From Candidatus Babelota bacterium (GTDB taxonomy: Bacteria; Babelota; Babeliae; Babelales; Vermiphilaceae), in contig JABSSP010000083.1 of the NCBI GenBank assembly GCA_013213985.1, positions 1 through 6,684 on the forward strand: a DNA stretch of 6,684 nucleotides, read 5' to 3'. Positions within the stretch are counted from its first letter, which is position 1, and each line of letters opens with the position of its first letter. Below the pieces are notes generated by a model, which had not been told where the DNA came from, searched no databases, and saw only the letters and a list, made by a program, of their open reading frames with translations. Shown here piece after piece: positions 1-6,283 of this stretch. Position numbers and translations under genes: made by a program.

Positions 1-417
1 CGCCCTAAAAAAATGGATCGTCCTTATAAGACTTTTGAGGAATTTGATAAGCATTTTACGCCTTTTTATCAGGAAGAAATACGCTACGGAAGATCCCTTT
101 TTGGTGCTCATCTAGATGATTTTGTCATCAATTTTAAAGACAAAAAATCGCGATTATTTGCATCGCGAGGCCAGCAAAAGTTGATTGTATCACTGTTGAA
201 GATAGCCCAAGTTACCTTTTTAGCTTCTCGCAGGGGTCCTTCACTGTTCCTTTTAGATGACTTTATGACCGATTTGGACGAAAATCGAGCCCAACTCTTC
301 CTGCCTATCCTGGATAACCTGGAGGGACAGGTTTTCTTTACATCTCCTCTAAAAAAGGGGCATATGGACTCATTATTGTCTCAAAAGGGGGCCCAGAAGG
401 TGTTGTTGACAATATGA
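1..417 (+). CDS. recF: DNA replication and repair protein RecF, C-terminal part (5' end outside window)
   Basis: This is the last 138 codons of a RecF-type SMC/ABC-like ATPase. RecF acts with RecO and RecR to load RecA at single-strand gaps and stalled forks. The frame is open to base 1, so the ATG at 13 is an internal methionine and the Walker A half lies upstream of the window. Visible family blocks are GAHLDDF (103-123), the ABC signature SRGQQK (163-180), the Walker B strand LFLLDDF (244-264) followed by a D-loop TDLDENR (268-288), and a QVFFTSP strand near 328-348. These line up in order and spacing with the E. coli RecF tail as I remember it. The gene ends at TGA. No typical terminator follows directly; two small mutually exclusive hairpins lie at 425-439 and 434-449. 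I see no gyrB downstream, although recF and gyrB are often neighbours. The family call is secure; only the length upstream is unknown. Confidence 0.93.
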   Translation, partial: RPKKMDRPYKTFEEFDKHFTPFYQEEIRYGRSLFGAHLDDFVINFKDKKSRLFASRGQQKLIVSLLKIAQVTFLASRRGPSLFLLDDFMTDLDENRAQLFLPILDNLEGQVFFTSPLKKGHMDSLLSQKGAQKVLLTI

Positions 418-550
418 CACTATGAGGTCCAGCGGGCCTAAAAAAGCCCTTATACCTTCCCAGCCGATGCAAAGAAGAAAAATAACATAGAGTAATAGAG
501 AATCTTCTCCTGAAGTACTGATCATAAAAACAATAAAAAAAACAGAAAAG

Positions 551-578
551 TTGACATACCTTGAATTATTGATATCAT
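551..578 (+). promoter_or_regulatory. Candidate sigma-70 promoter in the gap after recF
   Basis: A perfect -35 box TTGACA (551-556) is separated by 16 bp from TATCAT (573-578), a five-of-six match to the -10 consensus. Transcription would start near 585. No credible ORF with a ribosome binding site follows before the terminator at 665-707, so the promoter may drive a small RNA. This is seen by motif only. Confidence 0.5.
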
Positions 579-584
579 ATGAAG

Positions 585-707
585 TACCTATGGGTGGGTA
601 ATCCAGGGGGTTTTCCCTGTCCATTCTATAGATTTTAATTAGGCTTCATTACTACTCTCCTTTTTTCCATCGCATTGACCTTCGGTCAGTGCGGTGGAAT
701 TTTTTTT
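585..707 (+). ncRNA. Candidate small RNA (about 120 nt) between recF and the secreted-protein gene
   Basis: The interval is bounded by a consensus-like promoter and a strong intrinsic terminator, with no plausible coding sequence inside. The only ATG near the start gives three codons before TAA. The RNA would contain a G-rich 5' part (GGG runs at about 591-610), a small hairpin CAGGG/CCCTG (604-608 with 615-619), a single-stranded AT-rich linker, and the 16-bp terminator stem. I do not recognise it as SRP RNA, 6S RNA, tmRNA or RNase P RNA. It could instead be an attenuator leader for the gene at 755. However, I see no convincing antiterminator pairing, and that gene appears to have its own promoter. 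The start point is inferred. Confidence 0.35.
665..707 (+). terminator. Strong rho-independent terminator
   Basis: A 16-bp stem (665-680 paired with 684-699, two G-T wobbles, loop TTC) is followed at once by eight T residues (700-707). There is no matching A-tract on the other side, so it works on the plus strand. It would end the candidate small RNA, and also any readthrough from recF. Confidence 0.88.
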
Positions 708-734
708 GCTATAATTTAAAAGGCAAGAGATAAT
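706..734 (+). promoter_or_regulatory. Candidate promoter for the 411-residue secreted protein gene
   Basis: TTGCTA (706-711, four of six to consensus) is separated by 17 bp from GATAAT (729-734, five of six). The first two bases of the -35 box are the last T's of the upstream terminator. A start near 741 would leave a short leader that contains the ribosome binding site at 744-749. An alternative TATAAT at 710-715 has no good -35 partner. Confidence 0.42.
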
Positions 735-754
735 CTGATTCCTGGGAGGGCACC

Positions 755-1990
755 GTGAAGCGATTCTTTATTCTCATATTTTTATGTATCCCTTTTAGGG
801 TTCATGCTGATCAAAAATTTATATATCCTGTGGGCCATTCCTTATTTGGTGGAAGACTCAAAATTTATCTTATTTATCAAAAAAATGAAAATAACATTGA
901 GCTGTTTGTATGGGATCCGGAACTGAAAACAATCAACAAATCTTTGTCATCACGTTTTAATCCTGGCAATGTCACCATGTTGCCCGACGACTCAGGGTTT
1001 AGCTTTATTGACGATGGCATTGTCTGGGTAAAATCATTTATGAAAAGGTCACCTTCCCCTTTAAGTCCTACTGATCCTATCTATGCTCATGAGTTGTTAC
1101 ACTGGATTGACGGAACATCCTTTTATACGAGCGCACGACAGAACAATTATTTTACTGTGGTCCAATGTGATCATGATGGAGAAGTTGATATAGTTGTGGC
1201 ATTACCTGAAGTCGACTGCCTTTATCCACAAAAAATAGATCGACAACTATTTTATATTGAGCGCTTACCAATCAGACAAGGTGATAGAGAGTCTTATAAT
1301 TATAGTATTATGAAGACTTTCTATCCCAAAATTATACATTCTCATTTTAGAAACATGGCATTGTCAACAGAAGACTTTGAACAAGAAGTTAAAAAAATTA
1401 TTAAGCATGACTTTGATATTGACAAATCAATTGCCCAAAAAATATATTCTGTACTGCCACTTGGTCAAAAGCCCGCAATGTTTCTTTCAATGATTTCAGA
1501 AAAAGAAGGATTTTTTATTGAATATCCTGCTAAAATTAAAAAAACAGACAGAGAAATTTCCTGTATATACCATCATATAATTGACCAAGATGGCATATGG
1601 CAGCAATCACCACTTTTTACTTTTGGTTTACCAACAAGCTTGATTCTAAATTTTTTTGAAACGAATAGTATGGGCCCGAGACTTTACGAATCGATTCTTC
1701 GACTAGTTCCGGTGTACAGTGAAAATCACAACGGAATATTTTATACGGATTTTACTGCTCAATCAGTGTTGGGATTATTTTTCTTTGATCTTTCTACTCA
1801 TCAAAAAAAACGCATATCGCCAATCAATACACAAAAAAACTTTTTTTCTCCGATTTTTGTGGAAGGAAAACTACTATACGGTGGAACTATTGATACCAAT
1901 CGCTTTGCAGATATAAAGGGAACTGAAAAAGTACCCTATATGTGGGAAGATGATAACTCAAAAGTATACTTAGAAATGCCTTCCTATTAA
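755..1990 (+). CDS. Secreted protein of unknown function, possibly beta-propeller-like
   Basis: This 411-residue protein begins with GTG, 5 bp after a strong ribosome binding site GGGAGG (744-749). Residues 1-18 form a clear signal peptide: a KR start, a hydrophobic core, then VHA before the likely cut ahead of DQ. No lipobox is present, and there is no later membrane segment, so the mature protein should be periplasmic or exported. The body is rich in short strand-like stretches with aromatic and D/G turns, such as LFVWDPE (50-56), FSFIDDGIVWV (82-92), LLHWIDG (114-120) and LLYGGTI near the C-terminus. This is reminiscent of TolB or WD40-type propeller blades, but no repeat is regular enough to name the fold. 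HELLH at 112-116 matches the zinc-protease pattern HExxH. It sits in what looks like a propeller strand, with no obvious third ligand soon after, so it may be chance. The family is not recognised. The gene stands alone, with terminators or gaps on both sides. Confidence 0.85.
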   Translation: MKRFFILIFLCIPFRVHADQKFIYPVGHSLFGGRLKIYLIYQKNENNIELFVWDPELKTINKSLSSRFNPGNVTMLPDDSGFSFIDDGIVWVKSFMKRSPSPLSPTDPIYAHELLHWIDGTSFYTSARQNNYFTVVQCDHDGEVDIVVALPEVDCLYPQKIDRQLFYIERLPIRQGDRESYNYSIMKTFYPKIIHSHFRNMALSTEDFEQEVKKIIKHDFDIDKSIAQKIYSVLPLGQKPAMFLSMISEKEGFFIEYPAKIKKTDREISCIYHHIIDQDGIWQQSPLFTFGLPTSLILNFFETNSMGPRLYESILRLVPVYSENHNGIFYTDFTAQSVLGLFFFDLSTHQKKRISPINTQKNFFSPIFVEGKLLYGGTIDTNRFADIKGTEKVPYMWEDDNSKVYLEMPSY

Positions 1991-2177
1991 AAGACAATAA
2001 TAAAGCATAAAAAATAAAAAAACGTACTCTTTGTCCCTCTTATCACCAAAAGGCACCATTTTCACACTATTATTCCAAATAAAAACATCTTCGATTTAAA
2101 TATAGCCACATAGCTTAATCTTTCTTCTGAGCTCAAATATGAGCCTGTTTTTGAGGAGCAACCAAAATTTTTAATGA

Positions 2178-2204
2178 TTCTCACAAAATGAGCTTCTCAC
2201 AAAA
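2178..2204 (+). repeat. Short tandem direct repeat TTCTCACAAAA
   Basis: The 11-bp unit TTCTCACAAAA occurs at 2178-2188 and again at 2194-2204, with a 16-bp period. The first copy overlaps a small inverted repeat CTCA/TGAG. This could be a pair of protein binding sites spaced about one and a half helical turns apart, or a local duplication in low-complexity DNA. No third copy was noticed nearby. Confidence 0.4.
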
Positions 2205-2306
2205 ATTTTCTATTTTTGTTTTTCAATTCGATCAAACATGAAACGACCTTAAAAAAAATCAAAATTTATTAAAGAATTTTTTGCCCCCGGGCTATTTTTG
2301 AAAAGC

Positions 2307-2335
2307 TTCAAGATTCTATTTGTCGTAATTATAAT
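2307..2335 (+). promoter_or_regulatory. Weak promoter candidate with a perfect -10 box
   Basis: A perfect TATAAT (2330-2335) sits inside the 12-bp palindrome TAATTATAATTA. A poor -35 (TTCAAG, 2307-2312) lies 17 bp upstream. An AGGAG motif (2341-2345) and a ten-codon ORF (2358-2390) follow, but the spacing from AGGAG to its ATG is long. In such AT-rich DNA a chance match is likely. Confidence 0.2.
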
Positions 2336-2591
2336 TATGTAGGAGAAAAAGCCTATTATGGCGGTCTTTTTACTACTTGTTAAATTTTAACATAATATAC
2401 ATTATCGGAAGAAACAAAAAAATTGACACTCCCGTGGTTTCCCAAGAGATGCCAATTTCAAAAGTCTTCACACCGTGTTATGTCAATCTAAGGTTAGACT
2501 ACTAAAGTGAACTATGGAATGCAAGGGATTACCAAAATTAATGTAATTTTCTTGGGGAGAACGATCTGTCAAAAAAAATATGCTAGGTCTG

Positions 2592-2619
2592 TCGACAAAA
2601 AATCCTTATTTATTACAAT
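2592..2619 (+). promoter_or_regulatory. Candidate promoter for the interrupted small secreted protein gene
   Basis: TCGACA (2592-2597, five of six) is followed after 16 bp by TACAAT (2614-2619, five of six). A start near 2626 would leave a leader of about 40 nt before the ATG at 2667. Its position fits the gene and favours 2667 over any start further upstream. Confidence 0.42.
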
Positions 2620-2666
2620 TAGAATGTAATGATATTTTAACTATCCTTCAAATAAGGAACAATCTT

Positions 2667-3047
2667 ATGAATAAGAAATTAACACTACTATTAGGGTTGA
2701 TCACTGTAATGCCAGGTTTGCAAGCAGCTGCTGAACAAAAAGAAAAACCACTGGAAGCTACACGTATCCAGGAGATATAACAGGCTGTTGTACGGGGAAG
2801 AGCTACTGATCAGATTCAATTTCTAGAAAACAATCAACTTGCCGATGCACTAGAAGTAATTGTACAAGCCAAAGCTCCACGAACTGAGCACGAATCAGTT
2901 CAAATTATATTAGATAAACTTATAAGTGACACATATAACTATCTGGATGCAACAACAAAATTTATTGAGCAATTAAACAATGGAATTCAATTTAACGAGC
3001 TAGAAAAACAAGCTATCATGGGCGTCTATGACGAAGCAGCTAAATAA
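2667..3047 (+). pseudogene. Small secreted protein gene interrupted by an in-frame TAA
   Basis: The ATG at 2667 follows an AGGA ribosome binding site (2655-2658) with 8 bp spacing. The first 22 or so codons encode a typical signal peptide: an NKK start, a leucine-rich core, then a cut near LQAAA. After 37 codons the frame meets TAA (2778-2780). The same frame then runs on without any stop for 88 codons to a second TAA at 3045-3047. The downstream part reads as a soluble, mostly helical, acidic and glutamine-rich domain. It has no usable in-frame start codon of its own apart from an ATG nine codons before the end. The intact product would be about 126 residues, or a little over 100 after export. 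A one-base change in a CAA, GAA or AAA codon explains the stop, so the lesion looks recent. Stop readthrough or a sequence error are alternatives. The family is not recognised. Confidence 0.7.
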
Positions 3048-3114
3048 CACAAGACTATGAAGTGTGATTTGAATTTTATGAGATAGTTAGGGTAACAATA
3101 ATCAAAAGTTAAAT

Positions 3115-3157
3115 TAAAAAAGCGTTGCTCCAATTAAAACGGAGCGACGCTTTTTTA
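3115..3157. terminator. Bidirectional intrinsic terminator between converging genes
   Basis: A perfect-looking stem AGCGTTGCTCC/GGAGCGACGCT (3121-3131 with 3141-3151, one G-T pair) is extended by A's at 3116-3120 pairing with T's at 3152-3156. It therefore ends in a T-tract when read on either strand. It lies 68 bp after the interrupted gene and 20 bp after the stop of the minus-strand gene ending at 3177, so it can serve both. Confidence 0.9.
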
Positions 3158-3176
3158 CTTAAAATACTTAAAAAAA

Positions 3177-3644
3177 TTAATGTGAATTGAGCACAATAAT
3201 AGGCATATGCTGATCTAGGTTAAATTCTACCATTACTTTTTGGAAGGAGTCCAACCATTCTTGATTGACCAACTCAACTGACTCTTCAATCCACATAAAA
3301 TCAAAATTACATGACTCTATAAAAAACTCTCGTAAACGATTGGGGTTTGCAGTGTTTAAGTAATTGGTGAGCGAGAGCTGATAATAAAGATCAATAACCC
3401 CTTTTTTTAAAGGAGTTTTGTCTAACGTTAGACAAGCCGTCTTTTGGTAGTATTGCAGTGATTGTAATAAAGTGTACACAAGCTTTCTACCCTCTTGTAC
3501 ATTTTTGACTTTAATATTGTGGATTCCGTTGGTAAGAAATTGGGCATGCAACTCAATAATGTCTTGCTCTGAGAGATTTTTTTTGTTCTTTTTCAAAGAG
3601 GTGATCGACTTTGACGAATGACCAGAAGGGTAAAACTGCTTCAT
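3177..3644 (-). CDS. Hypothetical protein, 155 residues, last gene of the minus-strand cluster
   Basis: I place the start at the ATG at 3644 because a strong AAAGGAG lies 7 bp before it. A longer version from 3668 would put that site inside the coding sequence. The protein has no signal peptide or membrane segment and should be cytoplasmic. The N-terminus (1-25) is basic and probably flexible. Residues 43-155 have an alternating strand and helix look: a helix after EGRK (51-54), a strand KTACLTLD (68-75), a hydrophobic strand ending in two acids FMWIEE (116-121), and a final strand PIIVLNSH (148-155). That order recalls a RecA-like core with a lost P-loop, but no Walker A motif is present and this is only inference. 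It follows ruvC by about 210 bp and ends just before the shared terminator. The family is not recognised. Confidence 0.75.
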   Translation of the reverse strand: MKQFYPSGHSSKSITSLKKNKKNLSEQDIIELHAQFLTNGIHNIKVKNVQEGRKLVYTLLQSLQYYQKTACLTLDKTPLKKGVIDLYYQLSLTNYLNTANPNRLREFFIESCNFDFMWIEESVELVNQEWLDSFQKVMVEFNLDQHMPIIVLNSH

Positions 3645-3661
3645 GAGCAATCTCCTTTCTA

Positions 3662-3910
3662 TTAGCATCCAATATCAATATCCGCTTGTAAATAAAACGT
3701 ATCATTTACCGCGTTTATTACTCTACTATATAATACACTGAAATCCACTTCGAAATCAACAGTTTGAAAAAGAGATTGTAAGAATAACCTTCCAGGTCGA
3801 TATTTTAGAGGGTAAAAATTCGAACGCCCCCTTTGGGTGGTGCAAATGTAGCACTCTATAATCTGCGTATGATATTTTGTAATCGATTCTTCCTTTGCCA
3901 CAAGCCACAC
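3662..3910 (-). CDS. Doubtful small ORF overlapping the 3' end of ruvC
   Basis: An 82-codon frame begins at a GTG (3910, or 3901) inside the end of ruvC. It ends with TAA 17 bp before the next gene's start, a spacing that fits an operon. The C-terminal half reads like an alternating beta pattern (VDFEVDF, TFYLQADIDI). Against it: neither GTG has a ribosome binding site, the good-looking AAAGGAAG (3896-3889) is followed only by an ATT, the frame contains a candidate promoter, and I recognise no family. A second frame is also open across half of the same stretch, so an open frame here is weak evidence. Confidence 0.25.
   Translation of the reverse strand: MWLVAKEESITKYHTQIIECYICTTQRGRSNFYPLKYRPGRLFLQSLFQTVDFEVDFSVLYSRVINAVNDTFYLQADIDIGC
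3730..3759 (-). promoter_or_regulatory. Candidate promoter for the 155-residue hypothetical gene
   Basis: On the minus strand, TTGATT (3759-3754, four of six) is followed after 18 bp by TATTAT (3735-3730, five of six). A start near 3723 gives a leader of about 80 nt. It would let the last gene be expressed apart from the rplI-dnaB-ruvC transcript. Confidence 0.4.
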
Positions 3911-4356
3911 AGAGTAATGGCAAGTGCATCGGTAACATCATCCCGTTTAGGCATTTCCATTTTGGGGAAAAGTTTAAGTACAACGCGCGCTACCTGATCT
4001 TTACTTGCGCCACCGTAGCCAGTGATCGAACGCTTTACTTCACGTGGAGCAAATTCATGCAATGGCAATGAATAACAATCTGATAATAAATATAAAATAC
4101 CGCGCAAATACCCAAGTTTTAAAAAATTTTGGGCATTTTTTCCTAAAAATGGCGTTTCTAAGGCAATTGCGCTCACATGTAAGGTTTCTATTTTTTCTTT
4201 AAGGAACGTATGAAATATACCAACTCGTTCGGGTAATTTTTTTTTTGAAGACATTTTAAGATAGCCATAATCAAGCAAAAATGATTTCCCTTTTTCTTGC
4301 TTGAGTACACCAAAACCGGTGAAACTGAATCCCGGGTCAACTCCAAGTATAATCAT
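3856..4356 (-). CDS. ruvC: Holliday junction resolvase RuvC (crossover junction endodeoxyribonuclease)
   Basis: RuvC is a dimeric, metal-dependent nuclease that resolves four-way junctions after RuvAB branch migration. The 166-residue product matches the usual family length. All four catalytic acids are visible: D7 in GVDPG, E67 in LET, and D140 and D143 in DVTDALAI. Family landmarks KLGYLRG (80-86) and the P-x-E/R-V-K block (104-108) are also present. I choose the ATG at 4356 because AAGGTGA lies 8 bp upstream and D7 then takes its expected place. A GTG at 4368 is in frame but would overlap that site. The gene lies 40 bp after dnaB, suggesting the same transcript. No ruvA or ruvB is next to it, and it ends with TAG without a clear terminator. 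Confidence 0.96.
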   Translation of the reverse strand: MIILGVDPGFSFTGFGVLKQEKGKSFLLDYGYLKMSSKKKLPERVGIFHTFLKEKIETLHVSAIALETPFLGKNAQNFLKLGYLRGILYLLSDCYSLPLHEFAPREVKRSITGYGGASKDQVARVVLKLFPKMEMPKRDDVTDALAITLCGLWQRKNRLQNIIRRL

Positions 4357-4396
4357 AGCACTACTCACCTTTTTAGTTTGTTCCTACAATACTTTT

Positions 4397-5779
4397 TTAA
4401 TCCTCCGCATCTTCAAACCGCGTATACTCACGTAAAAAGTTCAGTCGGATAGTTCCTGTTGGGCCGTTTCGTTGCTTACCAATAATAAGTTCGGCTAAGT
4501 CCGGATTTTCAGCATCCGCATTATAGACAATGTCTCGATATAAAAACATAATGACATCCGCATCCTGCTCAATTGCACCCGATTCACGCAAGTCCGACAG
4601 CATTGGCCGTTTGTCCATACGCGAATCAACTGCACGTGACAACTGTGATAAGGCGAGGATTGGAATCTTCAATTCTTTAGCTAATGCCTTTAATGACCGA
4701 GAAATTTCTGACACTTCTTGATGCCGATTTTCGTGTCTTTTAGTACTGTGCAAAAGTTGAAGATAATCAATGACAATGAAATCAACATTATGTTCAATTT
4801 TAAGCTTGCGTGCTCGTGCTCGTAACTCCATTATGCTCAGCATAGCGGTATCATCGATAAAAATTTTCATTTCAGCCATGCGTGCTGCCACGTTAGTAAG
4901 TTCCATCCACTCTTCAGAACTGATAGTTGCATTTCTAATTCTATGGTGAGCAATACCCGATTCGCTTGACAACAAACGTAATGTTAATTGTTCTGCCGAC
5001 ATTTCAAGTGAAAAAAAGCCAACGGTCGATCCTTGTAATGCCGCGTTTGATGCCATGTTAAGCGCTAATCCGGTTTTACCCATTGAAGGACGGCCAGCCA
5101 AAACAATAATATCACTCGGTTGAAAACCTGATGTCATTTCATCAAGTTTTTTATAACCTGATGGAGTACCAGTTACACCTTTGCTATGACTTTTTATGTC
5201 TGATAAATGTTGAAACGTTTTCTTTAACCAAATGTTGAGTTGAACAAATGCATGCGAAGAACGTTTATTTGAAATTTGAAAAATAATTTTTTCAGCATCA
5301 TCTAAAACACCGTCAATGTCATCTTCGTTTTGCTCGTAACAATTGGTGATAATACGTGTTGCTGACCCTATTAAATCACACAAAACAGCTTTTTCTTTAA
5401 CTATTTTTACATGCTGCTTTAAGAGGCCAATTGCAGGTATATCCTCTTGGAGAGCAACAAGATATACAATACCGCCGACCGCTTCTAATTGTTTTTTTTT
5501 GATTAATTCATCTTGCAATGTTACCAAATCAACACGCTTTGATTTGCGTGTTAAATCAATAATTGCTTGATAAATTATTTTATGCGCAGGGACATAAAAA
5601 TCTTCCGAAAGCAATGTTTCAGCAACAGTTGAAATATGCTCATCATTAAGCAAAAGAGCACCGAGAATTGCTCGTTCAGCCGGCTGATTTGAGGGAAGAG
5701 CTCGGCCTAGAACCTTTTCGTAGCTCGCAGACTGAAGTGAAAGAGAACGTTTTGACTTTTGCACCCGGTGCACCTGCAC
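4397..5779 (-). CDS. dnaB: Replicative DNA helicase DnaB
   Basis: DnaB is the hexameric 5'-3' helicase at the replication fork, loaded at the origin and acting with primase. The 460-residue length is normal. The N-terminal helical domain begins near AERAILGALLLND (34-46). The linker lies around 175-205. The RecA-like motor domain shows Walker A GRPSMGKT (229-236), a catalytic glutamate in FFSLEMS (255-261, E259), Walker B FIVIDYLQL (334-342, D338), the ALSQLSRAVDSR block (376-387), and an arginine finger in GKQRNG (434-439, R437). There is no intein at the P-loop. The start is uncertain: GTG codons occur at 5779, 5773 and 5764, the first without a clear ribosome binding site and the last preceded by AGGTG at 6 bp. 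The gene starts 20 bp after rplI and is followed by ruvC. The rplI-dnaB order is common in bacteria. Confidence 0.97.
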   Translation of the reverse strand: MQVHRVQKSKRSLSLQSASYEKVLGRALPSNQPAERAILGALLLNDEHISTVAETLLSEDFYVPAHKIIYQAIIDLTRKSKRVDLVTLQDELIKKKQLEAVGGIVYLVALQEDIPAIGLLKQHVKIVKEKAVLCDLIGSATRIITNCYEQNEDDIDGVLDDAEKIIFQISNKRSSHAFVQLNIWLKKTFQHLSDIKSHSKGVTGTPSGYKKLDEMTSGFQPSDIIVLAGRPSMGKTGLALNMASNAALQGSTVGFFSLEMSAEQLTLRLLSSESGIAHHRIRNATISSEEWMELTNVAARMAEMKIFIDDTAMLSIMELRARARKLKIEHNVDFIVIDYLQLLHSTKRHENRHQEVSEISRSLKALAKELKIPILALSQLSRAVDSRMDKRPMLSDLRESGAIEQDADVIMFLYRDIVYNADAENPDLAELIIGKQRNGPTGTIRLNFLREYTRFEDAED

Positions 5780-5799
5780 AATTTCATTGAGATTATTAT

Positions 5800-6246
5800 T
5801 TATTCTTCAGCAGTTACTTTTACTGTCAATGTAGGCTTAAGCCGTGAAGACAATTTAATAATCACGTCATGCTTGCCTGAAGTCTTAATAGACTTATTCA
5901 GTATCACTTGATTGCTTGCAACACTGATGCCTTTTGCAGCCAATGCATCGACTATTTTTTTAGGGCTCAAAGAACCGTACAATTTTCCATCATCGTGCAC
6001 TTTGCACTTAATAACAACGGTTGTGCTTTTGATCTTTTCTGCAAGCATAGAAGTCTGAGTGGTTATCACCTCTGAACGACGCTCAATAGTCTTTTCTCGC
6101 TTTTTAAATTCGGACTCATTTTTCCTGGTTACTTCAACTCCAAGCTTTTGAGGAAAAAGGAAGTTAAGAGCAAAACCATCTTTAACTTTTACAATTTCGC
6201 CAGCCATTCCGACTTTGGGTACATCTTTATATAAAAAAATTCTCAT
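5800..6246 (-). CDS. rplI: 50S ribosomal protein L9
   Basis: L9 binds 23S rRNA at the base of the L1 stalk and helps keep the reading frame. I choose the ATG at 6246, with AAGGA 5 bp upstream, giving 148 residues as expected. A longer frame from 6315 would add 23 non-homologous residues. The N-terminal RNA-binding domain (1-45) shows MRIFLYKDVPKVG and the block GEIVKVKDGFALNFLFP (16-32). A long basic-acidic connecting helix follows (about 41-73), then the C-terminal domain with GKLYGSLSPKKIVDAL (87-102). rpsF and rpsR, the frequent upstream partners, are absent; an lnt-like gene precedes it instead. rplI probably opens the transcript that also carries dnaB and ruvC. Confidence 0.96.
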   Translation of the reverse strand: MRIFLYKDVPKVGMAGEIVKVKDGFALNFLFPQKLGVEVTRKNESEFKKREKTIERRSEVITTQTSMLAEKIKSTTVVIKCKVHDDGKLYGSLSPKKIVDALAAKGISVASNQVILNKSIKTSGKHDVIIKLSSRLKPTLTVKVTAEE

Positions 6247-6283
6247 AGGTTTCCTTAAATGGTAAAAAACATCGGTGTTTATT

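Larger units (their letters stand above)
1991..2579 (+). other. AT-rich intergenic region without a recognisable gene
   Basis: I find no ORF with a credible start and ribosome binding site across these 589 bases, and no tRNA or rRNA motif. A weak hairpin GCTCA/TGAGC (2131-2144) with a short T-run (2148-2152) could be a poor terminator for the gene ending at 1990. An inverted pair ATTGACA (2422-2428) and TGTCAAT (2481-2487) flanks about 52 bp. A dyad TCTAAGGTTAGA lies at 2487-2498. A GGGGAG motif at 2554-2559 has no usable start codon after it. The stretch may be decayed sequence or a regulatory region; nothing in it decides. Confidence 0.6.

Noticed and set aside
425..449. Two overlapping hairpins (425-439 and 434-449) as a recF terminator
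   Set aside because: The stems are only 4 to 6 bp and the first is followed by A's rather than T's.
422..490. 22-codon ORF right after the recF stop
   Set aside because: It has no ribosome binding site, is very short, and overlaps the small hairpins after recF.
373..624. Minus-strand 83-codon frame with a hydrophobic stretch, overlapping the end of recF
   Set aside because: There is no ribosome binding site before its ATG. It overlaps recF coding sequence on the other strand and covers the candidate plus-strand promoter. I see no family resemblance.
2358..2390. Ten-codon hydrophobic ORF (MAVFLLLVKF) after an AGGAG and a TATAAT, as a leader peptide
   Set aside because: The AGGAG is 12 bp from the ATG and would lie at the predicted transcript start. 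No attenuator structure or regulated gene follows closely.
2423..2428. Perfect TTGACA as a second promoter in the gap
   Set aside because: No -10-like hexamer occurs at 15 to 19 bp downstream.
2580..2666. Upstream extension of the small secreted protein to the ATG at 2580
   Set aside because: It would bury the signal peptide behind 29 residues and ignore the good ribosome binding site before 2667. It also begins upstream of the candidate promoter's start point.
3815..3850. TTCGAA-containing stretch on the minus strand as a tRNA T-arm
   Set aside because: The flanking bases do not form the five-pair T-stem, and no acceptor stem or anticodon arm can be drawn.
3756..3983. Minus-strand 75-codon frame inside ruvC
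   Set aside because: It is mostly a shadow of ruvC in another frame, and has no ribosome binding site or family resemblance.
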